A stretch of DNA of 64,000 nucleotides from Candidatus Fimadaptatus faecigallinarum (GCA_018714445.1 DVNK01000025.1:1-64000), one strand, 5' to 3'. Shown: positions 28,215-37,408, counted from the first letter of the stretch. The notes: generated from the letters alone by a model not told the origin. Made by a program: numbers and translations.

Positions 28215-28800
28215 GTGGCGCACGATGAGCTGTGTCAGCGTTGATATGACGAACGCATATGGCGCACGGTGTTGATATGGCACTTTCGACGTGCGTGTAG
28301 CAATGTTTTATGCGGCGCATGGTAAGCTGTGTTAGCGTTGATATAGCGCGCACCGTGCTGGTATCAGCGTTTATGTGACGCACGTGAGCGGGTATCAACG
28401 TTAATGTGGCGCATACTTAGCAGATGTCAGTGTTAATGTAGCGCACACTGAGCAGATGTCAGCGTTAATGTGGCACTTGCTGAGCGGGTATCAACGTTTA
28501 TGTGGCGCGCGCCGCGTGGGTATCAGCATTTATGTAGCGCACGCCATGCGGGTATCAGTGTTTATGTGGCGCACGCCATGCGGGTATCAGCGTTTATGTG
28601 GCGCACACTGAGCAGATGTCAGCGTTAATGTGGCACTTGCTGAGTGGGTATCAGCATTAACGTAATACTTGCTGAGCGGGTATCAACGTTTATGTGGCGC
28701 ACGCCGCGTGGGTATCAGCGTTAATGTAGCGCACACTGAGCGGGCGGCAGTGTTTATGTGGCACTCGTCGAGTGGGCGACAGCTTTGATATGGCGATGGC
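28215..28800. repeat. Tandem array F, 32-bp unit, about 18 copies
   Basis: Units of the form GGGTATCAGCGTTTATGTGG plus CGCACGCCATGC repeat at 32-bp steps (for example TTTATG at 28561 and 28593). Variants alternate between GCGCACACTGAGCAGATGTC and GCGCACGCCGTGCGGGTATC types. This is the longest array by copy number, between convergent trmL and the hydrolase. The flank 28801-29172 contains no recognised gene. Confidence 0.88.
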
Positions 28801-29172
28801 GCGCGCCGTGCAGTGCGGCAGCGCTAATATGGCGCTACGCAGAGTGCAGCTCAGCAGCGCACCGGCAAACCGCTTGCCGATACGCTCCGCAGGGCATACG
28901 CCTCAATGCGGCAGACCAGGTTTAAAGCCGGGCAAGAGCGACAGTTGCCCGCCCAAAAGCTGGCGCGGCAAGCCGGACAGCCGCTTGAGCTGTCAATCGA
29001 TTTGGCAGCCAGTGATTTGCCGGAGGCCTGAGCCTGAAAATGTGGCTCCGCGTTGCACCAACGCGCGGGCATGCGGTCGCTTTTCAGCTCATCGGTTGCC
29101 TTTGGGCTCATCAAATCTGGCAGCGCCCCGATTAACCGGCATGCCGTGTATCGGGCGATATCCGCCATCCAT

Positions 29173-29922
29173 TCAGCCGCATACGCGCAGTATGAAGTCC
29201 GCGCATATGTCGCCATAGGCAAATGAACCGTCCGGCTTGACGTCGCCACAGTAGCCGCAGTGACCGTAACCCTTCATCATGTGCTGCTCTATCAGCGCTT
29301 CGGGGTAGCCGTAGTTGAGCAGTACGCGGCGCATCAGCGCATTCTGCTCTACGCGCGCAGGCATGTCGTTTTCGGCGGTTATTATCAGTAGCGGCCGGCC
29401 AGGGCGCGCATCGCATATGTGGTACAGCGGCGCGGTCTCGTCGACTATCAGGCGCTTTTCATCCATGCCGCGTTGGCGGAGCAGTTCAAAGTGGGTCGTG
29501 GGCTGGCCCGCGTCGAATATGAAGCCGCGCATGTCCTCGGGCGCGATGCCCTGCGCCGCCAGATAGCGCCGGTCAAACGCCAGCATCATCGATATGTACG
29601 CGCCCGCCGACGAGCCGCCCAGCACGATCCGCCCGTCAAGGCCGTAATGCGCCAGATGGCCTCGCACCCATGCCAGCGCCTGCGCGCAGTCCTCTATGAA
29701 CTCCGGGAACCGCGCTGCGGGTATGAGGCGGTAGTTGACCGATACCGTGGCCACGCCCTGCGCCGCGAGGCGCTCAAACAGCGCCTTGTCGTCGGCCTTG
29801 TCGCCGCCGGTCAGTCCGCCGCCGTGTATGAACACATAGGTCGCGCGCGGCGCGTCGGGCAGATGTATGTCCAGCGCGCGCGTGGCGTCAGAGCCGTATT
29901 GTATGTCGCATATGTTGCGCAT
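29173..29922 (-). CDS. Alpha/beta hydrolase, hormone-sensitive-lipase/esterase type
   Basis: A 249-aa soluble esterase. The oxyanion-hole motif HGGG is at 33-36, the nucleophile elbow GSSAG places Ser near 105, the acid is probably the Asp in ITAENDMPARVEQ, and the His is in KGYGHCGYCG. This order is typical of the HGGG esterases (BD-FAE/HSL-like). The ATG at 29922 begins MRNICDIQYG; the frame extends 249 codons upstream but crosses the promoter and the MarR operators, so that part is not coding. AGGA lies 6 bases before the ATG. Divergent from the marR-flavodoxin pair. The substrate is unknown. Confidence 0.9.
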   Translation of the reverse strand: MRNICDIQYGSDATRALDIHLPDAPRATYVFIHGGGLTGGDKADDKALFERLAAQGVATVSVNYRLIPAARFPEFIEDCAQALAWVRGHLAHYGLDGRIVLGGSSAGAYISMMLAFDRRYLAAQGIAPEDMRGFIFDAGQPTTHFELLRQRGMDEKRLIVDETAPLYHICDARPGRPLLIITAENDMPARVEQNALMRRVLLNYGYPEALIEQHMMKGYGHCGYCGDVKPDGSFAYGDICADFILRVCG

Positions 29923-29958
29923 GGATGTCCTACCACCTTTTATATGATCTGTAAATGT

Positions 29959-29987
29959 ATTATAACACGGCTTGCTGCGCTTGGCAA
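29959..29987 (-). promoter_or_regulatory. Promoter of the alpha/beta hydrolase
   Basis: Minus strand: TTGCCA (29982-29987), 17-bp spacer, TATAAT (29959-29964). Five of six and six of six consensus bases. Confidence 0.8.
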
Positions 29988-30087
29988 TCGCGCGCCTGTG
30001 CGGTGTTGCGCCGGGACATGCGCATGTGGCGGCGTGCGCATGTCCCGGCATGCGTTGCCGGTTCAGCGCCGCCAGCCGGATATGCGC

Positions 30088-30116
30088 TTGACAGATGCGC
30101 AACTGGTTGCTATAAT
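30088..30116 (+). promoter_or_regulatory. Consensus promoter of the marR-flavodoxin operon
   Basis: TTGACA (30088-30093), 17-bp spacer, TATAAT (30111-30116): a perfect match to the vegetative consensus. Confidence 0.88.
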
Positions 30117-30132
30117 AAGCGCAACATGTTGT
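30099..30132. promoter_or_regulatory. Paired palindromic operators for the MarR protein
   Basis: Two related palindromes, GCAACTGGTTGC (30099-30110, inside the promoter spacer) and GCAACATGTTGT (30121-30132, just after the -10), have centres 22 bp apart, about two helical turns. Position and symmetry fit MarR autoregulation; binding is inferred. Confidence 0.6.
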
Positions 30133-30147
30133 CAATGAGGTGTGCAT

Positions 30148-30663
30148 ATGCGCATAGAGGAACTGATGGCCAGCTGCGCCGGTACGCCAGAAGGCCGTAT
30201 GCGGGCGATATTCAACGCGCTGTTCACAATATGCAACCGGCTGCAGGCGCTGTTTGACGGCAGCATACCCGAGGTGACGCTCAGGCAGTTCATGCTGCTG
30301 AGCGCGCTGAAGCAGGCCGGCCGGCCGCTGACGCTGACGCAGTTGGGCGGGATACTCGGATGTTCGCGCCAGAACGCGCGCAGGGTGGTCGAAGTGCTGG
30401 TGCGCAAGGGCCTTGCGCGGCTGGAGCGCGCGCCGGACGACGCCCGGGCGCAGTGTGCAGAGCTTACGCCGCGCGCGCGGCGCCTGCTGGGCGACGAGTT
30501 CGACCGGTATCGCGCGGAGCTGGGCGCGCTGTTTGAGGACTTTGCTCAGGACGATGTGGCCGAGCTGTTCAGGTTGATACTGAAGCTGTGCGCGGGCGTG
30601 GATTCGCTGGAGGCGCGCGTGGCGCAAAGGGGTGGGGCTGATGAAGGCAATGGTGATGTATAA
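30148..30663 (+). CDS. MarR-family transcriptional regulator
   Basis: A 171-aa winged-helix regulator. Helices and the wing fit the MarR pattern: FMLLSALKQAGRPLTLTQLGGILGCSRQNARRVVEVLVRKGLARL, with the recognition helix at SRQNARRVVEVLV, then a wing with the charged RAPDDARA turn in place of the family DRRD. Long terminal helices provide the dimer interface. The ATG at 30148 has GAGGTG 6 bases upstream. It sits immediately behind two palindromes, so it probably represses its own operon, which includes the overlapping flavodoxin-like gene. The ligand is unknown; redox or antimicrobial stress would be typical. Confidence 0.88.
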   Translation: MRIEELMASCAGTPEGRMRAIFNALFTICNRLQALFDGSIPEVTLRQFMLLSALKQAGRPLTLTQLGGILGCSRQNARRVVEVLVRKGLARLERAPDDARAQCAELTPRARRLLGDEFDRYRAELGALFEDFAQDDVAELFRLILKLCAGVDSLEARVAQRGGADEGNGDV

Positions 30664-31162
30664 GTCCAAGTACGGCGCGGCGCGCCGGTATGCGCAGATG
30701 CTGGCGGCGGAGCTGGGGTGTGCTGCGCAGGCGGTGGACGCTCATGCGGAGCTTGCCGGGGACTGCGACTGCGCGGTGTTCGTCGGGGGCGTATACGCCG
30801 GCGGTGTGGCAGGGCTGAAGGCGTTCAGCCGCGTGTGCCGCGGGCGGAGCGGCGTGCGGCAGGCAGTGCTGTGCGTGGGCGCGTCGCCGTATGACGAAGC
30901 GCAGCTTGAACAGCTCAGCGCGCGTGTGCGGCGCGCGGGTCTGACCGGCGCGGCGGTGTTTTACGCCCGGGGCGCATGGGACGAGTCGAGCATGACGCTG
31001 CGCGACCGCGCGTTGTGCGGGCTGCTGAGGCGGGCGGTGGCCAAGCGCACAGGCGAGGGATGCGAGCCGTGGATGCGCGCGCTGCTGGACTCGGCCGGAC
31101 AGCGCTGTGACTGGGTCGACCCAAGATACATATCGCCATTGCTTGGATTCTTACGCGGCTGA
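30641..31162 (+). CDS. Flavodoxin-domain protein (HemG/Flavodoxin_5-like)
   Basis: A 173-aa soluble, probably FMN-binding protein. The N-terminal segment MVMYKSKYGAARRYAQMLAAEL matches the phosphate-binding loop of short flavodoxins (T/S-x-T/S-x-G-x-T type, here YKSKYGAA). FVGGVYAGGVAGLKAF and AVLCVGASPYD follow in the positions of the later flavin loops, as in HemG-like or Flavodoxin_5 proteins. The start overlaps marR by 23 bp, which suggests translational coupling. ATG 30641 follows AAAGGGG; a GTG at 30632 is possible. The likely job is electron transfer under MarR control. Confidence 0.75.
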   Translation: MKAMVMYKSKYGAARRYAQMLAAELGCAAQAVDAHAELAGDCDCAVFVGGVYAGGVAGLKAFSRVCRGRSGVRQAVLCVGASPYDEAQLEQLSARVRRAGLTGAAVFYARGAWDESSMTLRDRALCGLLRRAVAKRTGEGCEPWMRALLDSAGQRCDWVDPRYISPLLGFLRG

Positions 31163-31527
31163 GCGCAGCCCGGCGCATCGGCGGCAGGCGCTGGCCATGG
31201 CCGGCATGCGCAGCCGTTTGGGCAGCGCGGAGCAGTACGGCGGTCATTAAATAAAAGCGCGCTTTGCCGTCGACTGACATCCGCTACATGACCGGTAGAC
31301 CCAAAGCCGCGTGCCCGGCCCGCCTCCGGGAGCGCGGCTCGGAGCGCTGACCAAGCCCTGAATGCTGGGCGTCACGATGCCGTTCAAGGCTTTTCTGCGC
31401 CTGTGTGCTTATGGCGTTGGCAAAACAATGCCGTGATTCCGGATAACGGCCTGCAATCTGCATGACCTGAGCACTGATGATGTGCGCTGAGAAATCGCCC
31501 GCACATTGGCCGCCATGTCAATAAATC

Positions 31528-31563
31528 GAGCCGCGCTCCCGGTATGCTTGGGGAGCGCGGCTC
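31528..31563. repeat. GAGCCGCGCTCCC hairpin, copy 1
   Basis: Perfect 13-bp arms GAGCCGCGCTCCC / GGGAGCGCGGCTC with a 10-base loop, in the convergent region 31163-31855. No T-tract. A lone right arm of the same type occurs near 31327-31340. No gene is recognised elsewhere in this region. Confidence 0.75.
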
Positions 31564-31751
31564 AGTTCACTTGCAAAGTATTACACATACTGCCAGCTTG
31601 GCTAAACTTGCAATAACGGCAAATGGCACCCGCAAGTCATGCCATAATGCCCGTTATATGAAACATATATTGAAGAATCGTCCATGCGCCATTTCAGAAA
31701 AGACATAAAACGATGCGCCCTGTCCAGCTGCTGGAACCTTGTCAACGATAT

Positions 31752-31787
31752 GAGCCGCGCTCCCGGTGAGTATGGGGAGCGCGGCTC
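31752..31787. repeat. GAGCCGCGCTCCC hairpin, copy 2
   Basis: The same 13-bp arms as the hairpin at 31528, with a different 10-base loop, 224 bp away. It may end transcription of the VanY-MsrA gene, but lacks a T-tract. Confidence 0.75.
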
Positions 31788-31855
31788 ATCACATTTTGGT
31801 GCAGACCCGGCCGCGCCTGTGCGCGGCATGGGCGGGCATGCTGTCGATTCAGGGT

Positions 31856-33388
31856 TCACTGCGGAGCGTCAGGCGACCGGCGGTTCAGCTCATCCGCGAT
31901 GCGCCTGATGTCGGCAAACGGTATGTGGCAGTATCCGCCGGGGTTCTTGTCGAGATAATCCTGATGGTACTCCTCGGCGGCATAGAAGCAGCTCAGCGGC
32001 GCGATCTCGACGGCAAAGTTCGGATACTGCGCACGCTTGTCGTCGGCGACCCGCTGCACGGTATCGCGCGCAGCCTCGTCGATGTAGTATATGCCGGCCT
32101 GGTACTGGCTGCCTATGTCGTGGCCCTGACGGTCGACCAGCTCGGGGTCGATCACCTCGAAGTATGCGTACAGCAGGTCGTCCAGCGATATGCGCTCGGG
32201 GTCGTACTCGATGCGCACGGTCTCACGATGGCCGGTTTCGCCGGCGCACACTCGCCGGTAGTCGGGCGCGGGCACGGTGCCATTGGCGTAGCCGTTGGTC
32301 GCGGCTGTCACGCCGTCCAGCGACTGCATCAGCTTTTCCAGCCCCCAGAAGCATCCGCCCGCAATGTATATGACCGCCTCGCCATCGCGGGGCGCGTAGG
32401 TGTCGTCCGTGAACTGCATTTGCGTTCCCTCCAGTTCGAATGTATGTACCTGAGCCGGTTCGCGCGTGACCGAGACCGTGGGCCATGGCGTTGCGGGCGG
32501 CGGCTCGGGCGTTGCTGCGGGCTGGGGCGTGGGCTCGGCCGGCAGTGCCGTGGAGCCTGAGTTCGCCTGATCGGCCGGCTGGAGCGTGGGCTCGGCTGCC
32601 GCCGCCGGCCCCGCCTCATACGAGGCCCAGACGCCCGCGGTGCTCAGCGGCTCCAGCGTTACGCCTTCAAGGTACTGTTCCAGCGTTATGTCGCGCGCAA
32701 GTATCTCCTGAGCGGCGTCCTGGCCCACGTAGCGGAAGTGCCAGCTCTCGCCGGTGATGCCGGTTATGTCCTGCGTGCCCGCCGGGTAGCGCAGTATGAA
32801 GCCATACTGCCAGCAATTGGCTATAAGCCATGCGTACTGCGGCGTGCTGCCGAAGTCGCCGTTGTCGCTGTATGCGGTCACATCGAAGCTCAGGCCGGTC
32901 TCGTGTTCGCTGGCGCCGGGCGTGGCGGCCAGGCCGGGCTCGGTTTCGGCGTATATCTCCTGCTGGCGCTCGCGGCTGCGGTAGCCGCTGGTTATTATGA
33001 AGCCGTTCATGCCCTCGGCCTCGGCGGCGGCGAACATGCGCTCCATCGCCGCATACACGTGCTGGCACAGCCATATGTCGCTGCCGGCCAGCCGGAACGA
33101 GTGCCGCTGCTCGTACAGGTTGACCAGCGGGCTGAATCCGCCCGCCACCGCGTAATCGCCCTGCGCGCGGCCCTTGACCTGCGGCAGGGTGAAGTCGTCA
33201 GGCAGCGTGTGCGCGTAGTTGACCAGCGGTATCTGCGCCTTGCGCTGATCGTCGAGCGCAGTGTATTCAGTGGTTGGCGTTGCGCCCGGGTACAGCGCCC
33301 GCGCGCCCGCAATTGCCGGCAGTGCGGCAAGTATCAGCGCCAGCATCAGGCATATTATGCGCCGGCGCAATGCGCGTGATTCGATCAT
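31856..33388 (-). CDS. Secreted VanY-type D,D-carboxypeptidase fused to MsrA
   Basis: A 510-aa exported two-domain protein. A signal peptide (about 1-30) is followed by an M15B/VanY peptidase domain (about 50-245) with SGYRSRERQQ (134-143), zinc ligands His162 and Asp169 in SEHETGLSFDV, and His217 in SWHFRY; it should trim D-Ala from cell-wall peptides. A Pro/Ala/Thr-rich linker (about 250-310) leads to a complete MsrA domain (about 335-505), with catalytic Cys346 in GGCFWG, the EEYHQDYLDKNPGGYC segment and a possible resolving Cys487; it reduces methionine-S-sulfoxide. GGAGG lies 6 bases before the ATG. MsrA is usually cytosolic or fused to MsrB or thioredoxin; an extracellular fusion to VanY is unusual. 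No dedicated electron donor is visible nearby. Confidence 0.92.
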   Translation of the reverse strand: MIESRALRRRIICLMLALILAALPAIAGARALYPGATPTTEYTALDDQRKAQIPLVNYAHTLPDDFTLPQVKGRAQGDYAVAGGFSPLVNLYEQRHSFRLAGSDIWLCQHVYAAMERMFAAAEAEGMNGFIITSGYRSRERQQEIYAETEPGLAATPGASEHETGLSFDVTAYSDNGDFGSTPQYAWLIANCWQYGFILRYPAGTQDITGITGESWHFRYVGQDAAQEILARDITLEQYLEGVTLEPLSTAGVWASYEAGPAAAAEPTLQPADQANSGSTALPAEPTPQPAATPEPPPATPWPTVSVTREPAQVHTFELEGTQMQFTDDTYAPRDGEAVIYIAGGCFWGLEKLMQSLDGVTAATNGYANGTVPAPDYRRVCAGETGHRETVRIEYDPERISLDDLLYAYFEVIDPELVDRQGHDIGSQYQAGIYYIDEAARDTVQRVADDKRAQYPNFAVEIAPLSCFYAAEEYHQDYLDKNPGGYCHIPFADIRRIADELNRRSPDAPQ

Positions 33389-33599
33389 CGTGAACCTCCA
33401 TCGCGGCGCGTCAAGCGGCCGCGTCCCCCATAGTATGCTCTGATACAGTTATACCCCGGGGCTGTGGCGTAAGTGTGGCGGGCGCACGCCGGCGCGCGGG
33501 GGATATCGGAGCGCCGCTAAGGCTGCCGGGCGGCGTCAGAACGCCGGCGGAGTTGAAGCCGCGTCAGGGTGGCCACGCGCCGCGGTGGGTGTGGATGCG

Positions 33600-34195
33600 C
33601 CAACGACAGGACAGGTCATGTGGGCTAAGCCACGCGCCACGGCGGTTGCAGCCGAGCAAACGGCAGAAATGCCATGCGAGCAGAGCCACGCGCCGCGACG
33701 GGTGCAGCCGGGCCAACAGCAGGACATGCCATACGGGCTAAGTCACGCATTGTGTCGGGTGTGGTTGAGCAAACGGCAGAAATGCCATACGGGCAGAGCC
33801 ACGCGCCGCGACGGGTGTAGTCAAACCAACAACAGGACACGCCATACGGGCTAAGTCACGCATTGTGTCGGGTGTGGTTGAGCAAACGGCAGCATAAGCC
33901 ACATCGTACAGAGCCATGCGCCGCGGCGGTTGTAGCCGAGCAAACGGCAAGCCACGCCATACGGGCTAAGCCACGCACCGTGGCGGTTGTAGCCGAGCAA
34001 ACGGCAGAAATGCCATACGGGCAGAGCCACGCGCCGTAGTTGGTGTGGTTGAGCAAACGACAGCATACGCCACATCGTACTAAGCCACGCGCCGCGGCGG
34101 TTGTAGCCGAGCAAACGGCAGTACAGGCCATACGAGCAGATCCACGCGCCACAGCATGTGCAGTCAAACCAACAACAGCATACGCCACATCAGCG
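33600..34195. repeat. Tandem array G, 56/57-bp unit, about 10 copies
   Basis: CACGCG-like starts occur near 33631, 33687, 33744, 33800, 33857, 33915, 33972, 34028, 34086 and 34143 (steps of 56-58). Units share GAGCAAACGGCAG and GCCATACGGGC. Sub-types alternate, hinting at a dimer of about 113 bp. It lies between the start of the VanY-MsrA gene and the end of the flippase gene, both minus. The stretch 33389-33599 has no clear gene. Confidence 0.88.
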
Positions 34196-34222
34196 TAAAC
34201 AGTCCGCCGTGCTCAGCCCCGC

Positions 34223-35557
34223 TCAGGCTTGCGGCGCATCGGCTGATTTCGCGCTGTCGCTGCTCAAACCGTCAAACCGCCTGAGGCCGCGCCACAGCAG
34301 CGTGCCGTGTACCGCAAGCTGCACGACGTGGCCGCACATCATCGCCAGCCCCAGTCCGAGTATGCCCAACTCGGGCCGCGCGCACAGCGTCCAGGTCAGC
34401 GCCGTCGACAGCAGCGCACAGCACAGCGTGGCGCGCATGGCGGCGCGCTCGCGGCGTATGCCCTGGAGCAGCGCGTTGAGCGTCTGGGTCATGCAGCCCA
34501 GCGGCGCAAGCGGCGCCATGAACCGTATCAGCTGGCCGGCGCGGGCGTTGTCAAACACGTACTGCCCGGCCAGCGGCCCCAGCCCCCACAGCACGGCATA
34601 CGCCGCCACGCCCGCCGCGCCGGCCAGCAGCAGCGTGCGCCGGCATATCCGCGCCGCACTGCGCCCTGACTTTGCCGCCGCGACCCGGGGCATCGCCAGC
34701 GTCGCCAGCGGCCCGGTGAACATGAACGGCAAAAATACCGTCGGCAGCGCCATGCCGCTGAGCAGTCCGTATTCGCTCAGCGCGGCGGCGCTGCTCAGAC
34801 CCGCCACGGCCAGCCGTCCGGGCAGCATCAGCTGGTTGAGGCTGCGCAGGCCCGCGGCGCTCATGCGGCCCAGCGATATCGGCCAGGCCACGCGCCAGAG
34901 CTGTTCGTACTGCGCGCGAGTGGGGCGGGTGTCGTCGGGAGTGCCGGGCCATGAGCCGCGCGTCAGTCCCAGCGCCACCACCGCGCCCGAGGCCTGCGCC
35001 GCCGCCAGCAGCGATGCATCCAGCGCGGGGGTGTGCCCGCCCAATGCCGCCATCAGCAAAAACGCGGTTATCAGGCGCACGCTCTGCTCGGTCAACTGCA
35101 ACACCGCCGGCAGTGTGCTGCCCTGTGCGTACATCAGTCCATGCCACACCGCGCTCAGCGCCAGCGGCAGTGCCGACGGCAGTATCAGCGCCAGCGGTCC
35201 GGCCAGCCCGGCATCGCCCATGCGGCGCGCTATCAGCGGCACCAGCGGCAGGCATATCGCGCATAGCGCGCCTGCGCCCACTCCGGCCATTATCCGCGCC
35301 GCGCGGCCAATGCGTTCCGCGCCGACAGCGTCCCCTGCGCCCAGGCGTTGCGCGGTGAGCCGTGAGGCCGCCTGCGGCAATCCGCTCACCAGTGGCGACA
35401 GCAGCAGCATGCCCGCCTGAGCGCTCATCTCGTACATGCCCAACGCCTGTTCGGACACCGTGCGCGCCAGCCATATTCTCATGCCAAACCCCAGCGCCCG
35501 CACTGCCGCGTTGCCCGCGCACAGCCGCATAGCCCGCGCCAGCAGCCGGTTTTCCAT
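34223..35557 (-). CDS. MOP-superfamily flippase, SpoVB/MurJ-like
   Basis: A 444-aa polytopic membrane protein with about 12-14 predicted helices. It belongs to the polysaccharide-export/MATE-like MOP superfamily, closest in feel to SpoVB. Features are the N-terminal basic-amphipathic start ending in GMRIWLARTVSEQALGMYEMSAQ, repeated Ser/Pro/Gly-rich helices such as LLLSPLVSGLPQAASRLTAQRLG, a mid-protein FLPFMFTGPLATLAMPRVAAAKSG, and a final short cytoplasmic tail. Relatives are usually 500-550 aa, so this one is somewhat short. Its likely role is flipping lipid-linked cell-wall or spore precursors. AAGGGGG lies 8 bases before the ATG. Assignment to SpoVB versus a polysaccharide exporter is uncertain. 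Confidence 0.82.
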   Translation of the reverse strand: MENRLLARAMRLCAGNAAVRALGFGMRIWLARTVSEQALGMYEMSAQAGMLLLSPLVSGLPQAASRLTAQRLGAGDAVGAERIGRAARIMAGVGAGALCAICLPLVPLIARRMGDAGLAGPLALILPSALPLALSAVWHGLMYAQGSTLPAVLQLTEQSVRLITAFLLMAALGGHTPALDASLLAAAQASGAVVALGLTRGSWPGTPDDTRPTRAQYEQLWRVAWPISLGRMSAAGLRSLNQLMLPGRLAVAGLSSAAALSEYGLLSGMALPTVFLPFMFTGPLATLAMPRVAAAKSGRSAARICRRTLLLAGAAGVAAYAVLWGLGPLAGQYVFDNARAGQLIRFMAPLAPLGCMTQTLNALLQGIRRERAAMRATLCCALLSTALTWTLCARPELGILGLGLAMMCGHVVQLAVHGTLLWRGLRRFDGLSSDSAKSADAPQA

Positions 35558-35669
35558 TGCGCATACCCCCTTATGATGCGTTTGTCCACATCGATTTGAT
35601 TATTGGTATGCGGCCCGCCCCGGTATTAGGACGGGCGGGCGATGGCACAGGATCGGTCGCAGGGCGCGC

Positions 35670-36125
35670 AAAACGGCGGTATGGCCGCGCCGTCGGCTGG
35701 CAAGGCGGTAGACGCCGGCAGCCTGGGGCACGCGCCGACCTGCGGCGTATGGTTTGAACGATGCGTGAGCGCAAATCAGTCATTGCCCGATGTCATCTCA
35801 GTTGAGCGTCCGGCTGACTGCACCGTCGGCCGGCAAGACAGTAGACGCGGGCGGATTGGGGCACGCGCCGGCCTGCCACGTATGATTTAAAAGATGCGTG
35901 AGCGCAAATCAGACATAGCCCGATGCCGTCTCGGTTGAGCGTCAGGCTGACCGCGCCGTCGGCCGGCAAGGCGGTAGACGCGGGCGGATTGGGGCACGCG
36001 CTGGCCTGCGGCATATGGTTTGAACGATGCGTGAGCGCAAGTCAGTCATCGCCCGATGCCGTCTCGGTTGAGCGTCCGGCAGACCGCGCCGTCGGCCGGC
36101 AAGGCGGTAGATGGCGGCACCCTGA
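35670..36125. repeat. Tandem array H, 133-bp unit, about 3.4 copies
   Basis: CGTCGG within GCGCCGTCGGC occurs at 35691, 35824, 35957 and 36090, exactly 133 bp apart. Units share TTTGAACGATGCGTGAGCGC and GATGCCGTCTCGGTTGAGCG. It sits between the flippase start and the CPBP gene end, both minus. Confidence 0.9.
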
Positions 36126-36136
36126 AGCATAAAGCT

Positions 36137-36166
36137 GGGCCGGGCTGATCGCAATCAGCCCGGCCC
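36137..36166 (-). terminator. Hairpin after the CPBP protease gene
   Basis: Arms GGGCCGGGCTGAT / ATCAGCCCGGCCC with loop CGCA, 29 bp beyond the stop. The minus-strand tail is AGCTTTAT, so T-rich only in part. Confidence 0.6.
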
Positions 36167-36194
36167 GTGGCAGCTGCGCATTGCAGCGGCAAAA

Positions 36195-36854
36195 TCAATT
36201 TATCGCCAATGACAATACAAACACCAGCAGATTGTACGCGCTATGCATCAACATGCAGCAGCCCAGCGACTGCGTGAGCAGGTAGACGGTGCCCAGCCCC
36301 ACGCCGGTCAGAAACACGCTGGCTATCTGATATGGGTTCAGGTGGAGCAGCGCGAACAGCACCGACGATACCAAAAGCGCCGGCAGCTTGCCGTACCTGC
36401 GGGTCAGGCCGTCCAGCATGAAGCGGCGGAACATGGTCTCCTCAAATACCGGCGCGGCTATGCACACAGTTATCAGCGAGACCAGCGGCGTGACTTTCAG
36501 CACGTCGACGCTCTCGCTGTAGACCTGCTGACTGTACGGCATCAGCCTTGTAAGCAGCGGATCGAGCAGCGTGCCTATTACAAACAGTGCCGGCGCGCCC
36601 AGCAGCGCCCACAGCACGCCGCGCCGAGTTACATTTTTCAGTGGATCAAATCTAAATTGCCTACAGCGCATCAGCAGTACAATGAACGCCGCCTGACATG
36701 CTATCGACAGTGCCATGTCGACATAAGGCCGATATGCGGGGGCGATACTGCGGCATATGGCTCCGCTCAGCAGCGCGTAAGCCACAATTGCAACCAGGTA
36801 TAGCGCCGTCCACACTGCGCTGGTCCATATCGATATGCCCGGCTTGTCCGACAT
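36195..36854 (-). CDS. CPBP (Abi/CAAX) family intramembrane metalloprotease
   Basis: A 219-aa membrane protein with about six helices. The family motifs are present: EETMFRR (Glu138-Glu139), HLNPYQ with His171, and a C-terminal HSAYN, which together form the intramembrane metal-type active site of Abi/CPBP proteases. The ATG at 36854 (MSDKPGISIW) follows GGGAGG; an earlier ATG at 36917 would add a basic stretch without a ribosome binding site. Functions in this family include prenyl-protein processing, bacteriocin self-immunity and regulated proteolysis; nothing nearby decides between them. Divergent from the dehydrogenase operon. Confidence 0.92.
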   Translation of the reverse strand: MSDKPGISIWTSAVWTALYLVAIVAYALLSGAICRSIAPAYRPYVDMALSIACQAAFIVLLMRCRQFRFDPLKNVTRRGVLWALLGAPALFVIGTLLDPLLTRLMPYSQQVYSESVDVLKVTPLVSLITVCIAAPVFEETMFRRFMLDGLTRRYGKLPALLVSSVLFALLHLNPYQIASVFLTGVGLGTVYLLTQSLGCCMLMHSAYNLLVFVLSLAIN

Positions 36855-37408
36855 ATGGTTTGCCTCCCTGTGCAAGCGGGCGGCGCTGGCGAGCGGGCCG
36901 CGCCGCATGATGTGCATACGCCATTATAACACGCCTGGCGGGGCGCTGCAACCGGCATTGCGGGTGTTGGACGGCGGTGCGCATGGCGATGGGCGGCGCG
37001 CCGTCGCATGCCGGCATTGCTACGGTACGGGCGATACGCAGGTGCGGATTGCGAATCGGCGGTGTGACTTGCGGCATTAAGGCGTCGTTGAGGTGAGCGC
37101 CTTGCGTGCTGAGCGGCGATGCGGCAAGTGGTCGGGTCATAGCGGAGACGTGCGCTTTGCAGGCCCAACGGCAGCGCGGCGTGCGCATCGAGGCGGCGTC
37201 AAAGCATGCGCTTGGCGTGCCAATCGGCTGCGGGCGGCTGCCGGCGCGGCGGCGCGTACGGGCCGGCGGTACGCCTTTTGTGCCTGCGCGACGTAACTCG
37301 GAGCGGCGCGGCGCCGTCTCGCGCGGTCGACAGCGTGCGCCTTGTGAACAATTTTTGATGCAGTTTCGCCGAACATTAACGGTAAAGAGCCTAAATTTAT
37401 GCTTTGTG

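Noticed and set aside
29923-30669. N-terminal extension of the alpha/beta hydrolase
   Set aside because: The frame passes through a consensus promoter, the MarR operators and the marR gene in antisense; the hydrolase starts at 29922.
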